Source: CALFER01 sp964472395 (GTDB taxonomy: Bacteria > CSSED10-310 > CALFER01). From it: a stretch of DNA of 64,000 nt. A program made the translations under genes and the position numbers. Below are positions 1 through 8,257 of this stretch, in pieces (position 1 is the first letter of the stretch; each line of letters opens with the position of its first letter). The notes under the pieces are model-generated. The model searched no databases and was not told the DNA's origin. It was given only the letters and a program-made list of their open reading frames with translations. The DNA lies in contig CAYYMM010000005.1 of NCBI GenBank assembly GCA_964472395.1, forward strand, positions 1 to 64,000. Direction: 5' to 3'.

Positions 1-1
1 G

Positions 2-697
2 GGGATTGAAAAGGGAACGGCGACAGGCGTTGATCCTCGGAAAGGTAAAATCGAGATTGCTCATGGTGGGACGTTGTTCCTGGATGAAATCAGTGAACTG
101 CCTCCCGATGTACAACCGATGCTTCTCCGGGTACTGCAGGATCGGCTTCTGACTCCGATCGGTGGGCACTCGGAACGTCCGATCGATGTTCGGGTGATCG
201 CGGCGACGAATCGCGACATGGCAGAGGCCGTTCGATGCGGCCGTTTCCGCGAAGATCTCTATTATCGGATCTCAGCCATCCGACTCGAAGTTCCACCTCT
301 TCGCAATCGCCGGGACGATATTCCCGATCTCGTCGATCATCTGTTCAGGCGGCATGGGGGGAGGGGGCCTGTGCCGTTTGATTCTTCGGAAATCGAGCGT
401 CTGCAGCGATTCAACTGGCCCGGAAATATCAGGCAACTCGAGAACCTGGTCATTCAGAAGATGGTTCTGGGCGACATCCCGGATGTGGATCCGATTGGAT
501 CGGGAAGTCCTATGATTGATCTCGACGCCGCCGTGTCGACACTATCAGACGGTCGTACGTTTTCTCAGATTCGGGATCTGATCTTCTCTCATGTACTCGC
601 ACAATGCGGAGGCAGCATGAGTCGGGCGGCGCACCGGCTCGATGTATCGCGCTCCACGATCTGGGAGTTTACGAAGCGGCCGAAATCAGTTGGATGA
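2..697 (+). CDS. Sigma54-type AAA+ activator, C-terminal part (5' truncated by window edge)
   Basis: The reading frame is open from base 2, so the N-terminal regulatory domain and Walker A lie outside the window. Visible in order are the loop-1 region (EKGTATGVD), Walker B (GGTLFLDEI), sensor I (RVIAATNRD), the arginine-finger region (GRFREDLYYRI), sensor II (WPGNIRQLENL) and a Fis-type helix-turn-helix at the C-terminus (MSRAAHRLDVSRSTIWEF). Family members hydrolyse ATP to remodel RNA polymerase-sigma54 at enhancer-dependent promoters. The GAFTGA hexapeptide that normally contacts sigma54 reads GTATGV here. The protein may therefore belong to the GAFTGA-less subclass, which need not act through sigma54. 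The 3' end overlaps the convergent yjbQ gene by 29 bases. Confidence 0.9.
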   Translation, partial: GIEKGTATGVDPRKGKIEIAHGGTLFLDEISELPPDVQPMLLRVLQDRLLTPIGGHSERPIDVRVIAATNRDMAEAVRCGRFREDLYYRISAIRLEVPPLRNRRDDIPDLVDHLFRRHGGRGPVPFDSSEIERLQRFNWPGNIRQLENLVIQKMVLGDIPDVDPIGSGSPMIDLDAAVSTLSDGRTFSQIRDLIFSHVLAQCGGSMSRAAHRLDVSRSTIWEFTKRPKSVG

Positions 698-1070
698 AAA
701 CCTGACGTGAACGAGGACCGTCGAATTCGCAAAACATGATGCCCTGCCAGGTTCCGAGCGCTGGTTTTCCGGAGACAATCGGAATCGTGACGCTCGATCC
801 GACCAAAGACGCTTTTGCGTGGGCGTCAGAATTGCCTTCCGAATGGCGATATCGCGGGCTTCGGGGGATGAGTCCAGCGAGGATCTCGATGAGATCGGAC
901 TTGACCGCCGGATCCGAGTTCTCGTTGATCGTCAATGCCGCTGTCGTGTGTGGCGTAAAGACTACGCATATGCCATCGGCGATGCCTACTTCACGCACGG
1001 CATCCTCGACAATCCTACTGATATCGATCAGCTCCTCTCGAACATGACTGTGGACAGGTTTCCGGATCAT
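669..1070 (-). CDS. yjbQ: YjbQ/UPF0047 family protein (secondary thiamine-phosphate synthase type)
   Basis: The 133-residue protein carries the family landmarks: HTTAALTINENSDP, the HAKASLVGSS segment and LGTWQGIMFCEFDGPRSR near the C-terminus. The family has weak thiamine-phosphate synthase activity and an uncertain main role; it is a small cytosolic protein that usually forms trimers. I chose the ATG at 1068-1070 over an in-frame start 27 bases upstream because AAGGAGGGG sits just before it on the minus strand. The length matches the usual 130-140 residues. It is convergent with the AAA+ activator, and the two 3' ends overlap by 29 bases. Confidence 0.88.
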   Translation of the reverse strand: MIRKPVHSHVREELIDISRIVEDAVREVGIADGICVVFTPHTTAALTINENSDPAVKSDLIEILAGLIPRSPRYRHSEGNSDAHAKASLVGSSVTIPIVSGKPALGTWQGIMFCEFDGPRSRQVFIQLISAAS

Positions 1071-1191
1071 TCGCCCCTCCTTTATCAATCCATTCAACCG
1101 TTCGGTTCGATGACGTTAGAGATCCTGCTTGACATATACCCGGCCATGATATCGAATCATCTGTGATTCGTAATGACACAGGAGTGGCCCG

Positions 1192-1824
1192 ATGGCAAGT
1201 ACAGAACAGATAATCGGCGCGTCGATCCTGGCGACAGGATTCATGCCGTTCCAGTCTTTTCGATCAAACCCTTCCTCGCGGATCGCATCAGCGCTCGACG
1301 GGCGTATGATTGCCGGGATGCCTGTAACGAGTGTGGTCCTGCCGGTCGAGTATGCTGCATGTGAACGGTTCGTTCGCGATCATTTCGATTCGCATCGTTA
1401 TCCGATCGTCGTCCTGATGGGGCTTAACGCGAGATCCCGTCGGATCGCTCTGGAACGCCTGGCGGTCAATCTGGAGCATGCGGTGATAGCGGATGAGGCT
1501 GACGATTGCGCCACGACGCGTACGATCGATCCCCGAGGTCCGGACGGGATATTTAGCAACTGGCCAGTGGATCGGCTTCACGCTCGGTTGGCATCGGAGG
1601 GCTTCCCTGTCACGGTTTCGAATTCCGCCGGAACTTATGTATGCAACGCATTGTTTTATCGCGTGCTGAGGCGGATGTCCGGTTGTGAGCAACGGGATTC
1701 GAAGGTCGGCTTTGTCCACCTCCCGCGGATCTCCCGGAGAATCCCCTCGGATCGGATGATGGCGGCGATTGAGCGTTTGATAGAGCTGTTGGCGGCGGAA
1801 CAGGGAGATTCACGCAATGAGTGA
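1192..1824 (+). CDS. pcp: Pyroglutamyl peptidase I (pyrrolidone-carboxylate peptidase, family C15)
   Basis: This cytosolic cysteine peptidase removes N-terminal pyroglutamate from peptides. The N-terminus LATGFMPFQSFRSNPS matches the family pattern TGFEPF...NPS. The expected catalytic triad can be placed at Glu89 (ALERLAVN), Cys151 (SNSAGTYVCN) and His176 (GFVHLP). The 210-residue length is normal for the family. An AGGAG precedes the ATG at 1192. It is the first gene of a tightly overlapped run with folC, nfi and a nucleotidyltransferase-like gene; its last 8 bases lie inside folC, so translational coupling is likely. The flanking residues are more divergent than in typical bacterial Pcp, but all three catalytic residues are kept. 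Confidence 0.87.
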   Translation: MASTEQIIGASILATGFMPFQSFRSNPSSRIASALDGRMIAGMPVTSVVLPVEYAACERFVRDHFDSHRYPIVVLMGLNARSRRIALERLAVNLEHAVIADEADDCATTRTIDPRGPDGIFSNWPVDRLHARLASEGFPVTVSNSAGTYVCNALFYRVLRRMSGCEQRDSKVGFVHLPRISRRIPSDRMMAAIERLIELLAAEQGDSRNE

Positions 1825-3220
1825 ACGGAACAGCGCGTTCGATGAAGCCGTCCAATTTGTCCTAGGGTTTGCCAATTACGAGAAAAAACCTCCGAATTCA
1901 TACAACGAAACGACATACTCCCTGGAAGGATTCCGTCACCTCCTTAATGAGCTGGGAAACCCACACCAGTATGGACGGATCATTCATATCGCCGGGACGA
2001 AAGGGAAGGGGGCAACGGCTGCCATTCTGGATTCGATCCTCAACACATGCGGATTCCGGACAGGCCTGTTCACCTCACCTCATCTGGTCGATATCCGCGA
2101 ACGGATCAGAGTGAATGGATATGCAATCTCGGAGTCCCGTTTTACACAGCTCGCCAACGAGGTCCGATCGGTCCTGCCGGGAGGAACTCAGGGTGGATTC
2201 CGGACCACCTTCGAGATTCTTACCGCGATGGCTTTTCTCGAGTTTCGTCAACAGAATGTCGATTTTTCGATTCTCGAAGTCGGCATGGGCGGACGATTGG
2301 ATTGCACGAATGTTGTCGATCCGATTCTGACCGCGATAAATCCGATCAGTCTCGATCACACCGAGAGCCTCGGACGAACCATCAGGCGGATCGCCGAGGA
2401 AAAGGCTGGTATCCTGAAGCCGCATCGATCCTGTGTCGTGGCGCGACAGAGTTCTCAGGCTTTGGAAGTGATTCGAAAGAGAGCGCTCGAATTGAATGCT
2501 CGCCTGATAGCGGTTCCGAGAATCCTGTCCGTTCGATCGATCTCGATGGACGGATCATGTTTCGACCTGAAAGCCGATTCTGAGCGGATCGGACCGGTGA
2601 CACTCCGGCTGCCAGGTCGCTTTCAGATTGAAAATGCGGCCATGGCGATTGGGCTCTTTAAATCACTCGCGGATGAGTTGAACTGGGGACTCGATTCAGA
2701 AACGGTGATTGAGGGGTGTCTCAGAGCACGCTGGCCTGGACGATTGATGCCGATTGAAACCTCGGGTTGGTACCCGGCGGATGAACCCCCCGTGCTTCTG
2801 GCGGATGGCGCACATAATCCGCTGGCAATACGGCGTGTATCGGAGTCGCTGGGAGACATTTTTCCGGGGGCCCGTTTTACAACTATTATCGCTGCACCAG
2901 CCAACAAGGATTACAATGGTATGATCCGCGAAATCACTCTCAGAACCGGAGATATGATCGTCACGCGATATGCGGGTTCGCGGGCTTTGCCGGTAAGGGA
3001 ACTGAAAGCGACCGCCGACCGATATCATACCTCGGTGCATGAGGCGGACGGCCTTTCGGATGCGCTCCGGCTTGCATCCCGTTTGAATCCGCTGGCACCG
3101 GTGCTGGTCACGGGATCCTTGTACCTGATCGGTGAACTCTGCGAGATGGCCGGTTTGCGGGAGAGATGTCTGAATCTGCGGATAGAGAATACTGAGGACC
3201 CATGCATTCATGGAATGTAA
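1817..3220 (+). CDS. folC: Bifunctional folylpolyglutamate synthase / dihydrofolate synthase
   Basis: FolC adds glutamate to dihydropteroate and to reduced folates with ATP, which retains folates in the cell. The P-loop GTKGKG lies at residues 60-65, followed by the folate/omega-loop region LFTSPHLVDIRERIRVNG. The Mur-ligase-type Mg-binding segment EVGMGGRLDCTN comes next, and the C-terminal domain carries LADGAHNP. The length of 467 residues is slightly above the common 420-440. It overlaps pcp by 8 bases at its start and nfi by 19 bases at its end, so it is the core of a translationally coupled operon. Confidence 0.95.
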   Translation: MSERNSAFDEAVQFVLGFANYEKKPPNSYNETTYSLEGFRHLLNELGNPHQYGRIIHIAGTKGKGATAAILDSILNTCGFRTGLFTSPHLVDIRERIRVNGYAISESRFTQLANEVRSVLPGGTQGGFRTTFEILTAMAFLEFRQQNVDFSILEVGMGGRLDCTNVVDPILTAINPISLDHTESLGRTIRRIAEEKAGILKPHRSCVVARQSSQALEVIRKRALELNARLIAVPRILSVRSISMDGSCFDLKADSERIGPVTLRLPGRFQIENAAMAIGLFKSLADELNWGLDSETVIEGCLRARWPGRLMPIETSGWYPADEPPVLLADGAHNPLAIRRVSESLGDIFPGARFTTIIAAPANKDYNGMIREITLRTGDMIVTRYAGSRALPVRELKATADRYHTSVHEADGLSDALRLASRLNPLAPVLVTGSLYLIGELCEMAGLRERCLNLRIENTEDPCIHGM

Positions 3221-3885
3221 CGGCCAGAGAAGCGATCGCGATCCAGAAAAGTCTCCGCGAAAGACTCGTGTTCGATCTCGATGAATGGACTCCACGAACC
3301 GTTGCGGGCATCGACGTGTCGATTCTTCCGGATCGTGAAACCTTGATCGCAATGATCCTCATCTTCGATTTCGAATCGATGACGGAGATCGAGATCCGCT
3401 GGAAAGCGCTTCGAACGACATTCCCTTACGTTCCGGGCCTGTTGTCATTTCGGGAAGGTCCGGCTGTGATGGCTGCATTCGAGGAACTGCGGTGCAGGCC
3501 GGATCTGCTGCTGATGGACGGACAGGGAATCGCGCATCCACGCGGATTCGGACTTGCCTCCCACATCGGTTTATTGACAGAATTGCCATCGATCGGATGT
3601 GCGAAAACGCGTCTGGTCGGCAGTTACGAGATGCCGGGTGAAGAGGCGGGAGACTCGACGATGCTGACGATTGAGAGTTGTGAGGTTGGTCGGGTTGTCC
3701 GTACGAGGACGGATGTCAAGCCACTGTTCGTTTCGCCCGGTTATCGCGTGACGCAGGATCTGGCAGCGCGGTTGACTCTTCTGTGCTGCCGCGGCCGTCG
3801 CTTGCCGGAGCCGACACGCCAGGCGCATATCAGGGTGAATGAGGTGCGCCGGGATCTGATGATGAGGTCTCAGGATGAACAATGA
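3202..3885 (+). CDS. nfi: Endonuclease V (deoxyinosine-specific repair nuclease)
   Basis: Endonuclease V nicks DNA one base 3' of hypoxanthine in a metal-dependent reaction. The metal ligands can be read at Asp38 (VAGIDVS), Glu85 (PGLLSFREGP), Asp106 and His112 (MDGQGIAHPRGFGLASH). The wedge motif PYVPG lies at residues 75-79 and the conserved GCAKTRLVG follows at 132-140. The 227-residue length is typical. The gene starts inside the end of folC and ends inside the next gene, so it is embedded in the pcp-folC operon. A link between inosine repair and folate or purine metabolism is possible but is only an inference from position. Confidence 0.93.
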   Translation: MHSWNVTAREAIAIQKSLRERLVFDLDEWTPRTVAGIDVSILPDRETLIAMILIFDFESMTEIEIRWKALRTTFPYVPGLLSFREGPAVMAAFEELRCRPDLLLMDGQGIAHPRGFGLASHIGLLTELPSIGCAKTRLVGSYEMPGEEAGDSTMLTIESCEVGRVVRTRTDVKPLFVSPGYRVTQDLAARLTLLCCRGRRLPEPTRQAHIRVNEVRRDLMMRSQDEQ

Positions 3886-5191
3886 ACCGGATCGACGCAT
3901 CGATGTCGTGGTGCTTGCAGGCACGAGTCGAAACCCGAAGCGTCTGATTAATAATCGGAACAAGGCATTTCTCGAGATCAGCGGAACATCGCTCGTATCG
4001 CGAGTCATGGAACAGGTAATGGCCTGCTCGGATGTAAACCGGGTGACCGTGGTCGGTCCCCGCGAGGATCTCGAACGCGAGCTCCTCTGCCGGTTCCCTC
4101 AGAATCGTCTGAAGATCATTCATCAGCGTTCCCGGATGCTCGAAAATGTCTGGGCAGGTTTTATTGCGACGTTCCCGGATGGCAATAATCTTCCAAGGAA
4201 CCGCGAGATCGACACGGTTCTGTTGGGAGGTCGTCTGCCGATCCGGCGAAAACCGCATCTCTACATCCTCAAGTCAGTTTTTGCCGCAGTTGCGGCACAG
4301 GTTACAGATCCATCGATACCGATTTCGAGGCATCGGGTAGGGGCGGCGATCGATGCCCGGTTAAATGCATTCAGAGATCGCCATGAGCGGATGGAATGGT
4401 TCCTCGGCAAGATTGATCTCGAAACGATCCTTCGAGAAGGGAACGTGCTGCATGATACTCCGGAGGGAATTCTGTTCATTCGAAAGGATATTCTGGAGTA
4501 TTTCCGGGATTGGGAAACGCGGTTGAACAAGCCCATTTTAGTCATTCCGGCCGATATCCCGTTGTTGACACATGAAGCGATCACGGATTTTCTCGACCGT
4601 TGCACAAAGATCGATGGGGATTTTTTCTTTTCGGTGGCGATCGAGGATGTGTTGGCGGATTACTACCGTCGACCGGACGGCAAGAATGCGTTCATCCGTC
4701 CGTATCTTTGGCTCAGAGAAGCTAAAATACGCGCCGCTAATCTGATCCTCGTGAAACCCAATCTGATCGGTAATAAGCAGCTCATCCAGGAAAGCTTCGG
4801 AATTCGGAAGATGACGGAATGGAGCAACGTGTTTGCGCTTATCTGGAAACTGATCAAGCAGAAAGACCGATGGCAGACCGTTCGTCTTGCCGTCGGCTTT
4901 CAACTTGCTGCGGTTCTCTGGCGCAATGGATATGGCCGATGGGCTGAATCCGTGCGTCTCCGGTTGCGTTCCCCGCAACTCGAAGCCGCGCTCAGCAGGA
5001 TGTTCATGACCCGCTTCCGCTTGATTCCGACCCCTTACGGCGGCGTTTCTCTCGATGTCGACTGCGAATCCGACTACGATTTACTGCGCGAGTATCTGCC
5101 GTTTTTCAAAACTATCCAGGAATCGCGTCTTCCAATGAACCGGCAGTTGGTTGAGCATCTCTTCAGGATCCCTGTTTCGAGCGGCGGCTGA
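3875..5191 (+). CDS. MobA-like nucleotidyltransferase-domain protein
   Basis: The N-terminal ~120 residues look like a GT-A/MobA-type NTP transferase: a variant nucleotide loop (VVLAGTSRNPKRL), the sugar/NTP-binding lysine region NKAFLEISGTSLVSRV, and a strand-helix pattern ending at TVVGPRED. An acidic pair in VIPADIPLLTHEAI near residue 230 fits the metal site of such enzymes. The last ~200 residues (RYxRPDGKNAF-like region, YGGVSLDVDCESDYD) are unassigned, although the final segment resembles the end of other NTP transferases. Its start overlaps nfi by 11 bases, so it is the last gene of the operon. Its stop codon directly abuts the stop of the convergent LUD gene. Confidence 0.7.
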   Translation: MNNEPDRRIDVVVLAGTSRNPKRLINNRNKAFLEISGTSLVSRVMEQVMACSDVNRVTVVGPREDLERELLCRFPQNRLKIIHQRSRMLENVWAGFIATFPDGNNLPRNREIDTVLLGGRLPIRRKPHLYILKSVFAAVAAQVTDPSIPISRHRVGAAIDARLNAFRDRHERMEWFLGKIDLETILREGNVLHDTPEGILFIRKDILEYFRDWETRLNKPILVIPADIPLLTHEAITDFLDRCTKIDGDFFFSVAIEDVLADYYRRPDGKNAFIRPYLWLREAKIRAANLILVKPNLIGNKQLIQESFGIRKMTEWSNVFALIWKLIKQKDRWQTVRLAVGFQLAAVLWRNGYGRWAESVRLRLRSPQLEAALSRMFMTRFRLIPTPYGGVSLDVDCESDYDLLREYLPFFKTIQESRLPMNRQLVEHLFRIPVSSGG

Positions 5192-5830
5192 TCAGTATCC
5201 GAGCGATTCACGGACAAGAATCACCGTCATTCGATCTTTGACGGGCTGCCACTCCGTGATTACTGTCGATCCACAGATACGATCGGGTGTTCGGCAATCC
5301 GAGCATGCATCCGTATCAGCGCAGGGAGTATTTCGATTCAGCCGGCGCGCGTTTCGAGGTGCTGCGATCGAATTGATCCGCTCGATACCCGCTTCGATAT
5401 CGCGGACGATTTTGTTGATCCCCGCGATGATCACGACTTTCGTTGGTCCAAAAATCAAGGCAGCCACACGGTTTCCCATCCCGTCACGATTGACCAGGAT
5501 ACCATCGCGTGTGATGGCGTTGGTCGAACAGAAGAACAGGTCGCTTCGAAGCCCGATTCTGCGGCGTTCGATCCTCTCTGCTGCGCTAAGTCCTTCGGCG
5601 TAGGGATCGATGAACGTGATTCCGGGCGACGTCATGAGGTGCGCACGGAGGCCGATCTGATCGAGCGTTACGGATCCACCCTGTGTGACCGTTGCACCCG
5701 GTTGGATCAATGCGATCGCTCGGTCGAGGGCTTCTGCGCTATTCGTGACACAACACGCAGCGATGTTTCGTTGATGGAGTTTGTTGATGATTTCCTGTAG
5801 AGAGGCTTCATTATACGTCGGGTCTGTCAT
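5192..5830 (-). CDS. LUD-domain protein (LutC/YkgG-like)
   Basis: The 212-residue protein matches the LUD (lactate utilisation, DUF162) fold: TQGGSVTLDQIGL near the N-terminus, the segment RSDLFFCSTNAITRDGILVN, and NRVAALIFGPTKVVIIAG. Family members include LutC subunits of lactate dehydrogenase complexes and stand-alone proteins of unclear role. Three cysteines in TPCADTDACSDC near residue 170 could bind metal. I chose the ATG at 5828-5830 because the longer start is a TTG overlapping the upstream stop. It is the last gene of a minus-strand operon, 7 bases after the preceding gene. No LutA or LutB genes are nearby, so a role in lactate use is not supported here. Confidence 0.82.
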   Translation of the reverse strand: MTDPTYNEASLQEIINKLHQRNIAACCVTNSAEALDRAIALIQPGATVTQGGSVTLDQIGLRAHLMTSPGITFIDPYAEGLSAAERIERRRIGLRSDLFFCSTNAITRDGILVNRDGMGNRVAALIFGPTKVVIIAGINKIVRDIEAGIERINSIAAPRNARRLNRNTPCADTDACSDCRTPDRICGSTVITEWQPVKDRMTVILVRESLGY

Positions 5831-5837
5831 ATGGTTT

Positions 5838-6923
5838 TTACCCCACAATCGATTCCGATTCGTCCAGTAACTCTTCCTGTGCGGCCTGTCGGCGATGCGC
5901 CTCGATCACTCCCTGAACCGAATCCTGCCGTTTAGGTTTCGATCCGGGTTTTGTTGATACGAGTTTCGGCAGGAAATACACCAGCATGGGTCCGATTAAA
6001 AACAGGAGAAAGAAGACTGGTGCGGAGAGCGGGATGAGTTTGGTGACGAATCGGTCCAGGTTGAACAGAATCAATATGACGGCAATGTAGTCTGTGACAA
6101 AGTTGGAATCCGGATTCGCTGCATGGAACCAACAGAGTCCGCGCGTTCGCTCACGGAAAAACGGCCAGAACAGCGATCCACCCATGTGCCCTGTGAGATC
6201 CTCCGTGACATGGGTGGCGAAACCAAGGAAGGCGATGAGTGGATAGATCCATACCGATGGCCAGTTCATCCAGAGCGCCAGAGGCCAGAGCGGGAGTGCC
6301 AGCGCTGCTCCGACCACGTAGGAATGACTCCATGTGCGATGCCAGGGAAGAAAGTCCACGAGTAAGTGATCCTTTCCCGGTCGAAATCCGTACATCGGCC
6401 CGGACATGATGTCCACCGTCGTACTCCGCGCGCCTCCCGGCTTCAATCGTGCATGTTTCAACTGATAGATCCCAACCCGATTTTCAGGTTCAGTTCCGGC
6501 AAACGCCACCTGTGAGGTGGTCACCACCGGACCGATCACAACCGCCACTTCCTGTCGTTCGGCATCGAACGCGATCTGGTACTGACGCCAGTGATCCGCC
6601 GATAGCTGAACGGTATGGAATTGAATGCGAACCTCACGGTTCTCGATGATCGCCCGATCCATCGCCGATCCCAGTGTGTCAGCTATCGACTGGGGGTCGG
6701 GAGTTCGGGGATCGGGATACACATCGATCTCCGCAGTCTCGAAAAACCGGCCGAATTTGAAATCGAGCGTATCCGGCATGATGCCGTACAGACCGGCCAG
6801 AGCCAGAATGAACGATGATTGCGCGCCGTCGGTCTGTGCGCCGGGGGTCGCACTCATGCGGACAACCTGAGGAAAGAACGAGGCTGTTGCGATCGCCGAG
6901 ATGAAATGTGTCAGGCCCTTCAT
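5838..6923 (-). CDS. Membrane-bound metal-dependent hydrolase-like protein (DUF457/YdjM type)
   Basis: The 361-residue protein starts MKGLTHFISAIATASFFPQ, then LYGIMPDTLDFKFGRF, and later HRTWSHSYVVGAALALPLWP and GFATHVTEDLTGHMGG. These His/Asp clusters between membrane segments are typical of YdjM/DUF457 membrane proteins, annotated as metal-dependent hydrolases without proven substrate. About 130 soluble, beta-rich residues lie between the first Asp cluster and the HRTWSHS motif. At least four hydrophobic spans are visible. The long open frame continues upstream, but that part is the complement of the TctA gene; the real ATG is at 6921-6923, two bases after the stop of the TctA-like gene. 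The two are probably functionally linked. Confidence 0.78.
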   Translation of the reverse strand: MKGLTHFISAIATASFFPQVVRMSATPGAQTDGAQSSFILALAGLYGIMPDTLDFKFGRFFETAEIDVYPDPRTPDPQSIADTLGSAMDRAIIENREVRIQFHTVQLSADHWRQYQIAFDAERQEVAVVIGPVVTTSQVAFAGTEPENRVGIYQLKHARLKPGGARSTTVDIMSGPMYGFRPGKDHLLVDFLPWHRTWSHSYVVGAALALPLWPLALWMNWPSVWIYPLIAFLGFATHVTEDLTGHMGGSLFWPFFRERTRGLCWFHAANPDSNFVTDYIAVILILFNLDRFVTKLIPLSAPVFFLLFLIGPMLVYFLPKLVSTKPGSKPKRQDSVQGVIEAHRRQAAQEELLDESESIVG

Positions 6924-6925
6924 GT

Positions 6926-8257
6926 TCAATCCAGTCCGAGCAACCGGAGGATGGTGTCGCCATAGCCCGCCATGTTCAGGGCGATCGGAACGAGCAACAC
7001 GGCCATGCAGTTCGAACGACGACTGTGAAAGAAGACCGGAATCATGCCGATACATGAGGCGATCAACATCAGGGCCAGTCCCGCCCAACCGGTAATGAAG
7101 ACGACCAGAACAACGAGCAGGGGCAATGTCGCCCAGTAGAGAACGTGATAATGCACACGTGAAAGCAGCCGAATCGTCAGACGTGTGGAGGGGATGAGCA
7201 GCAGGAAGGAGATGCAGCCCGACAGCAGAATCGCACCGACCATCATGGGCAGTTCGCGGGGTAACGGCTGCAACACCGGTTTCAGGATGATCGAGAGTCC
7301 ACCGCGGCCGATACCCATGGGAGTCAGTGGCGTTACGCAATACAGCAGTAAAAATGCGCCGACATAGTACAGCACCTTGGCCACACCTCCGGACACAATG
7401 AAAAGGCGATCGCCTCGACGCGCGACGGCATGCCCGGCCAAAATTCCGCCGATACCGGCCGTCACAGCCGGGAGATATGCCGCTAGACCGCCGGCAATCA
7501 CGCCCTGCAGGGTCGACCAGCCGATATCCCCCCGGGTCAACTCGATCGATGAGCTGATATGCTGGGGCGGGATCGTTTCGCGTGAAAGCAGTTTTTCGAT
7601 GGCACCGGGAATTGCGAACAGCCCGATGAATACCGGCATGATGTTCTGAAAACCCGCATCCGGACTCACGAGCGTCCGGCTGGTCACGATCAATCCGAGG
7701 ATGCCTGCCAGGCCAAATGTCACCAGTCCGGCGAACACATTCCTCCACGCCTGTCTGAATCGTTCCCATGTGGTCCTGCCGAGTCCCTCACCTTTGGGCC
7801 ATTCGCTCATCAGCATATACACGATGACGGCCATCAGAATCGCGTGCATGTGCGGTGACAGAATCTTATGAATAAACGGCATGGCGACATAGATGAGCGG
7901 CATCGCAACACTCAGGAACAGGATTCCGATTAGGGATCCGATTCCACCGGCCAGAGTCGCTTCGAAACCGCGTCCCAGCGTGAGATACTTGATTCCGGGA
8001 AGAATCGTGACCGATGCGGATTCGTCCGGCGCTCCGATCAATGTCATGGGGATCGTGTTCAGGAAAGCGTATGCGACCACCAGACTGAGGAAGAACGGCG
8101 CGACGGCTGTGTAGGGAATGATGCCCTCGATATGTGTCCAGAGAATCAGAGCGATGCCGGCGGTGTTGTAGATATGGAGGGATGGAATCAGTGAGATGAT
8201 CGCGCCGGACAGCGTTCCCGCCAGGCAGAATGCGAGAATGGTCAGATACCCGGTCAT
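6926..8257 (-). CDS. TctA-family integral membrane permease-like protein
   Basis: The 443-residue protein has about 11-12 hydrophobic segments. The glycine-rich repeats LAGTLSGAIISLIPSLHIYN and IAGGLAAYLPAVTAGIGGIL resemble the two pseudo-symmetric halves of TctA-family permeases (PF01970), particularly the archaeal type that works without obvious TctB or TctC partners. Such proteins are annotated as tricarboxylate transporter components; the substrate here cannot be read. No TctB or TctC gene lies in the window. Its ATG overlaps the stop of the zinc-ribbon/OB gene (ATGA), and the next gene starts two bases after its stop, so it sits in a tight operon. Confidence 0.75.
   Translation of the reverse strand: MTGYLTILAFCLAGTLSGAIISLIPSLHIYNTAGIALILWTHIEGIIPYTAVAPFFLSLVVAYAFLNTIPMTLIGAPDESASVTILPGIKYLTLGRGFEATLAGGIGSLIGILFLSVAMPLIYVAMPFIHKILSPHMHAILMAVIVYMLMSEWPKGEGLGRTTWERFRQAWRNVFAGLVTFGLAGILGLIVTSRTLVSPDAGFQNIMPVFIGLFAIPGAIEKLLSRETIPPQHISSSIELTRGDIGWSTLQGVIAGGLAAYLPAVTAGIGGILAGHAVARRGDRLFIVSGGVAKVLYYVGAFLLLYCVTPLTPMGIGRGGLSIILKPVLQPLPRELPMMVGAILLSGCISFLLLIPSTRLTIRLLSRVHYHVLYWATLPLLVVLVVFITGWAGLALMLIASCIGMIPVFFHSRRSNCMAVLLVPIALNMAGYGDTILRLLGLD

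Noticed and set aside
6924..7769. Long minus-strand open frame continuing upstream of the membrane hydrolase-like gene
   Set aside because: It is the antisense-frame shadow of the TctA-like gene; the real start is the ATG at 6921-6923.
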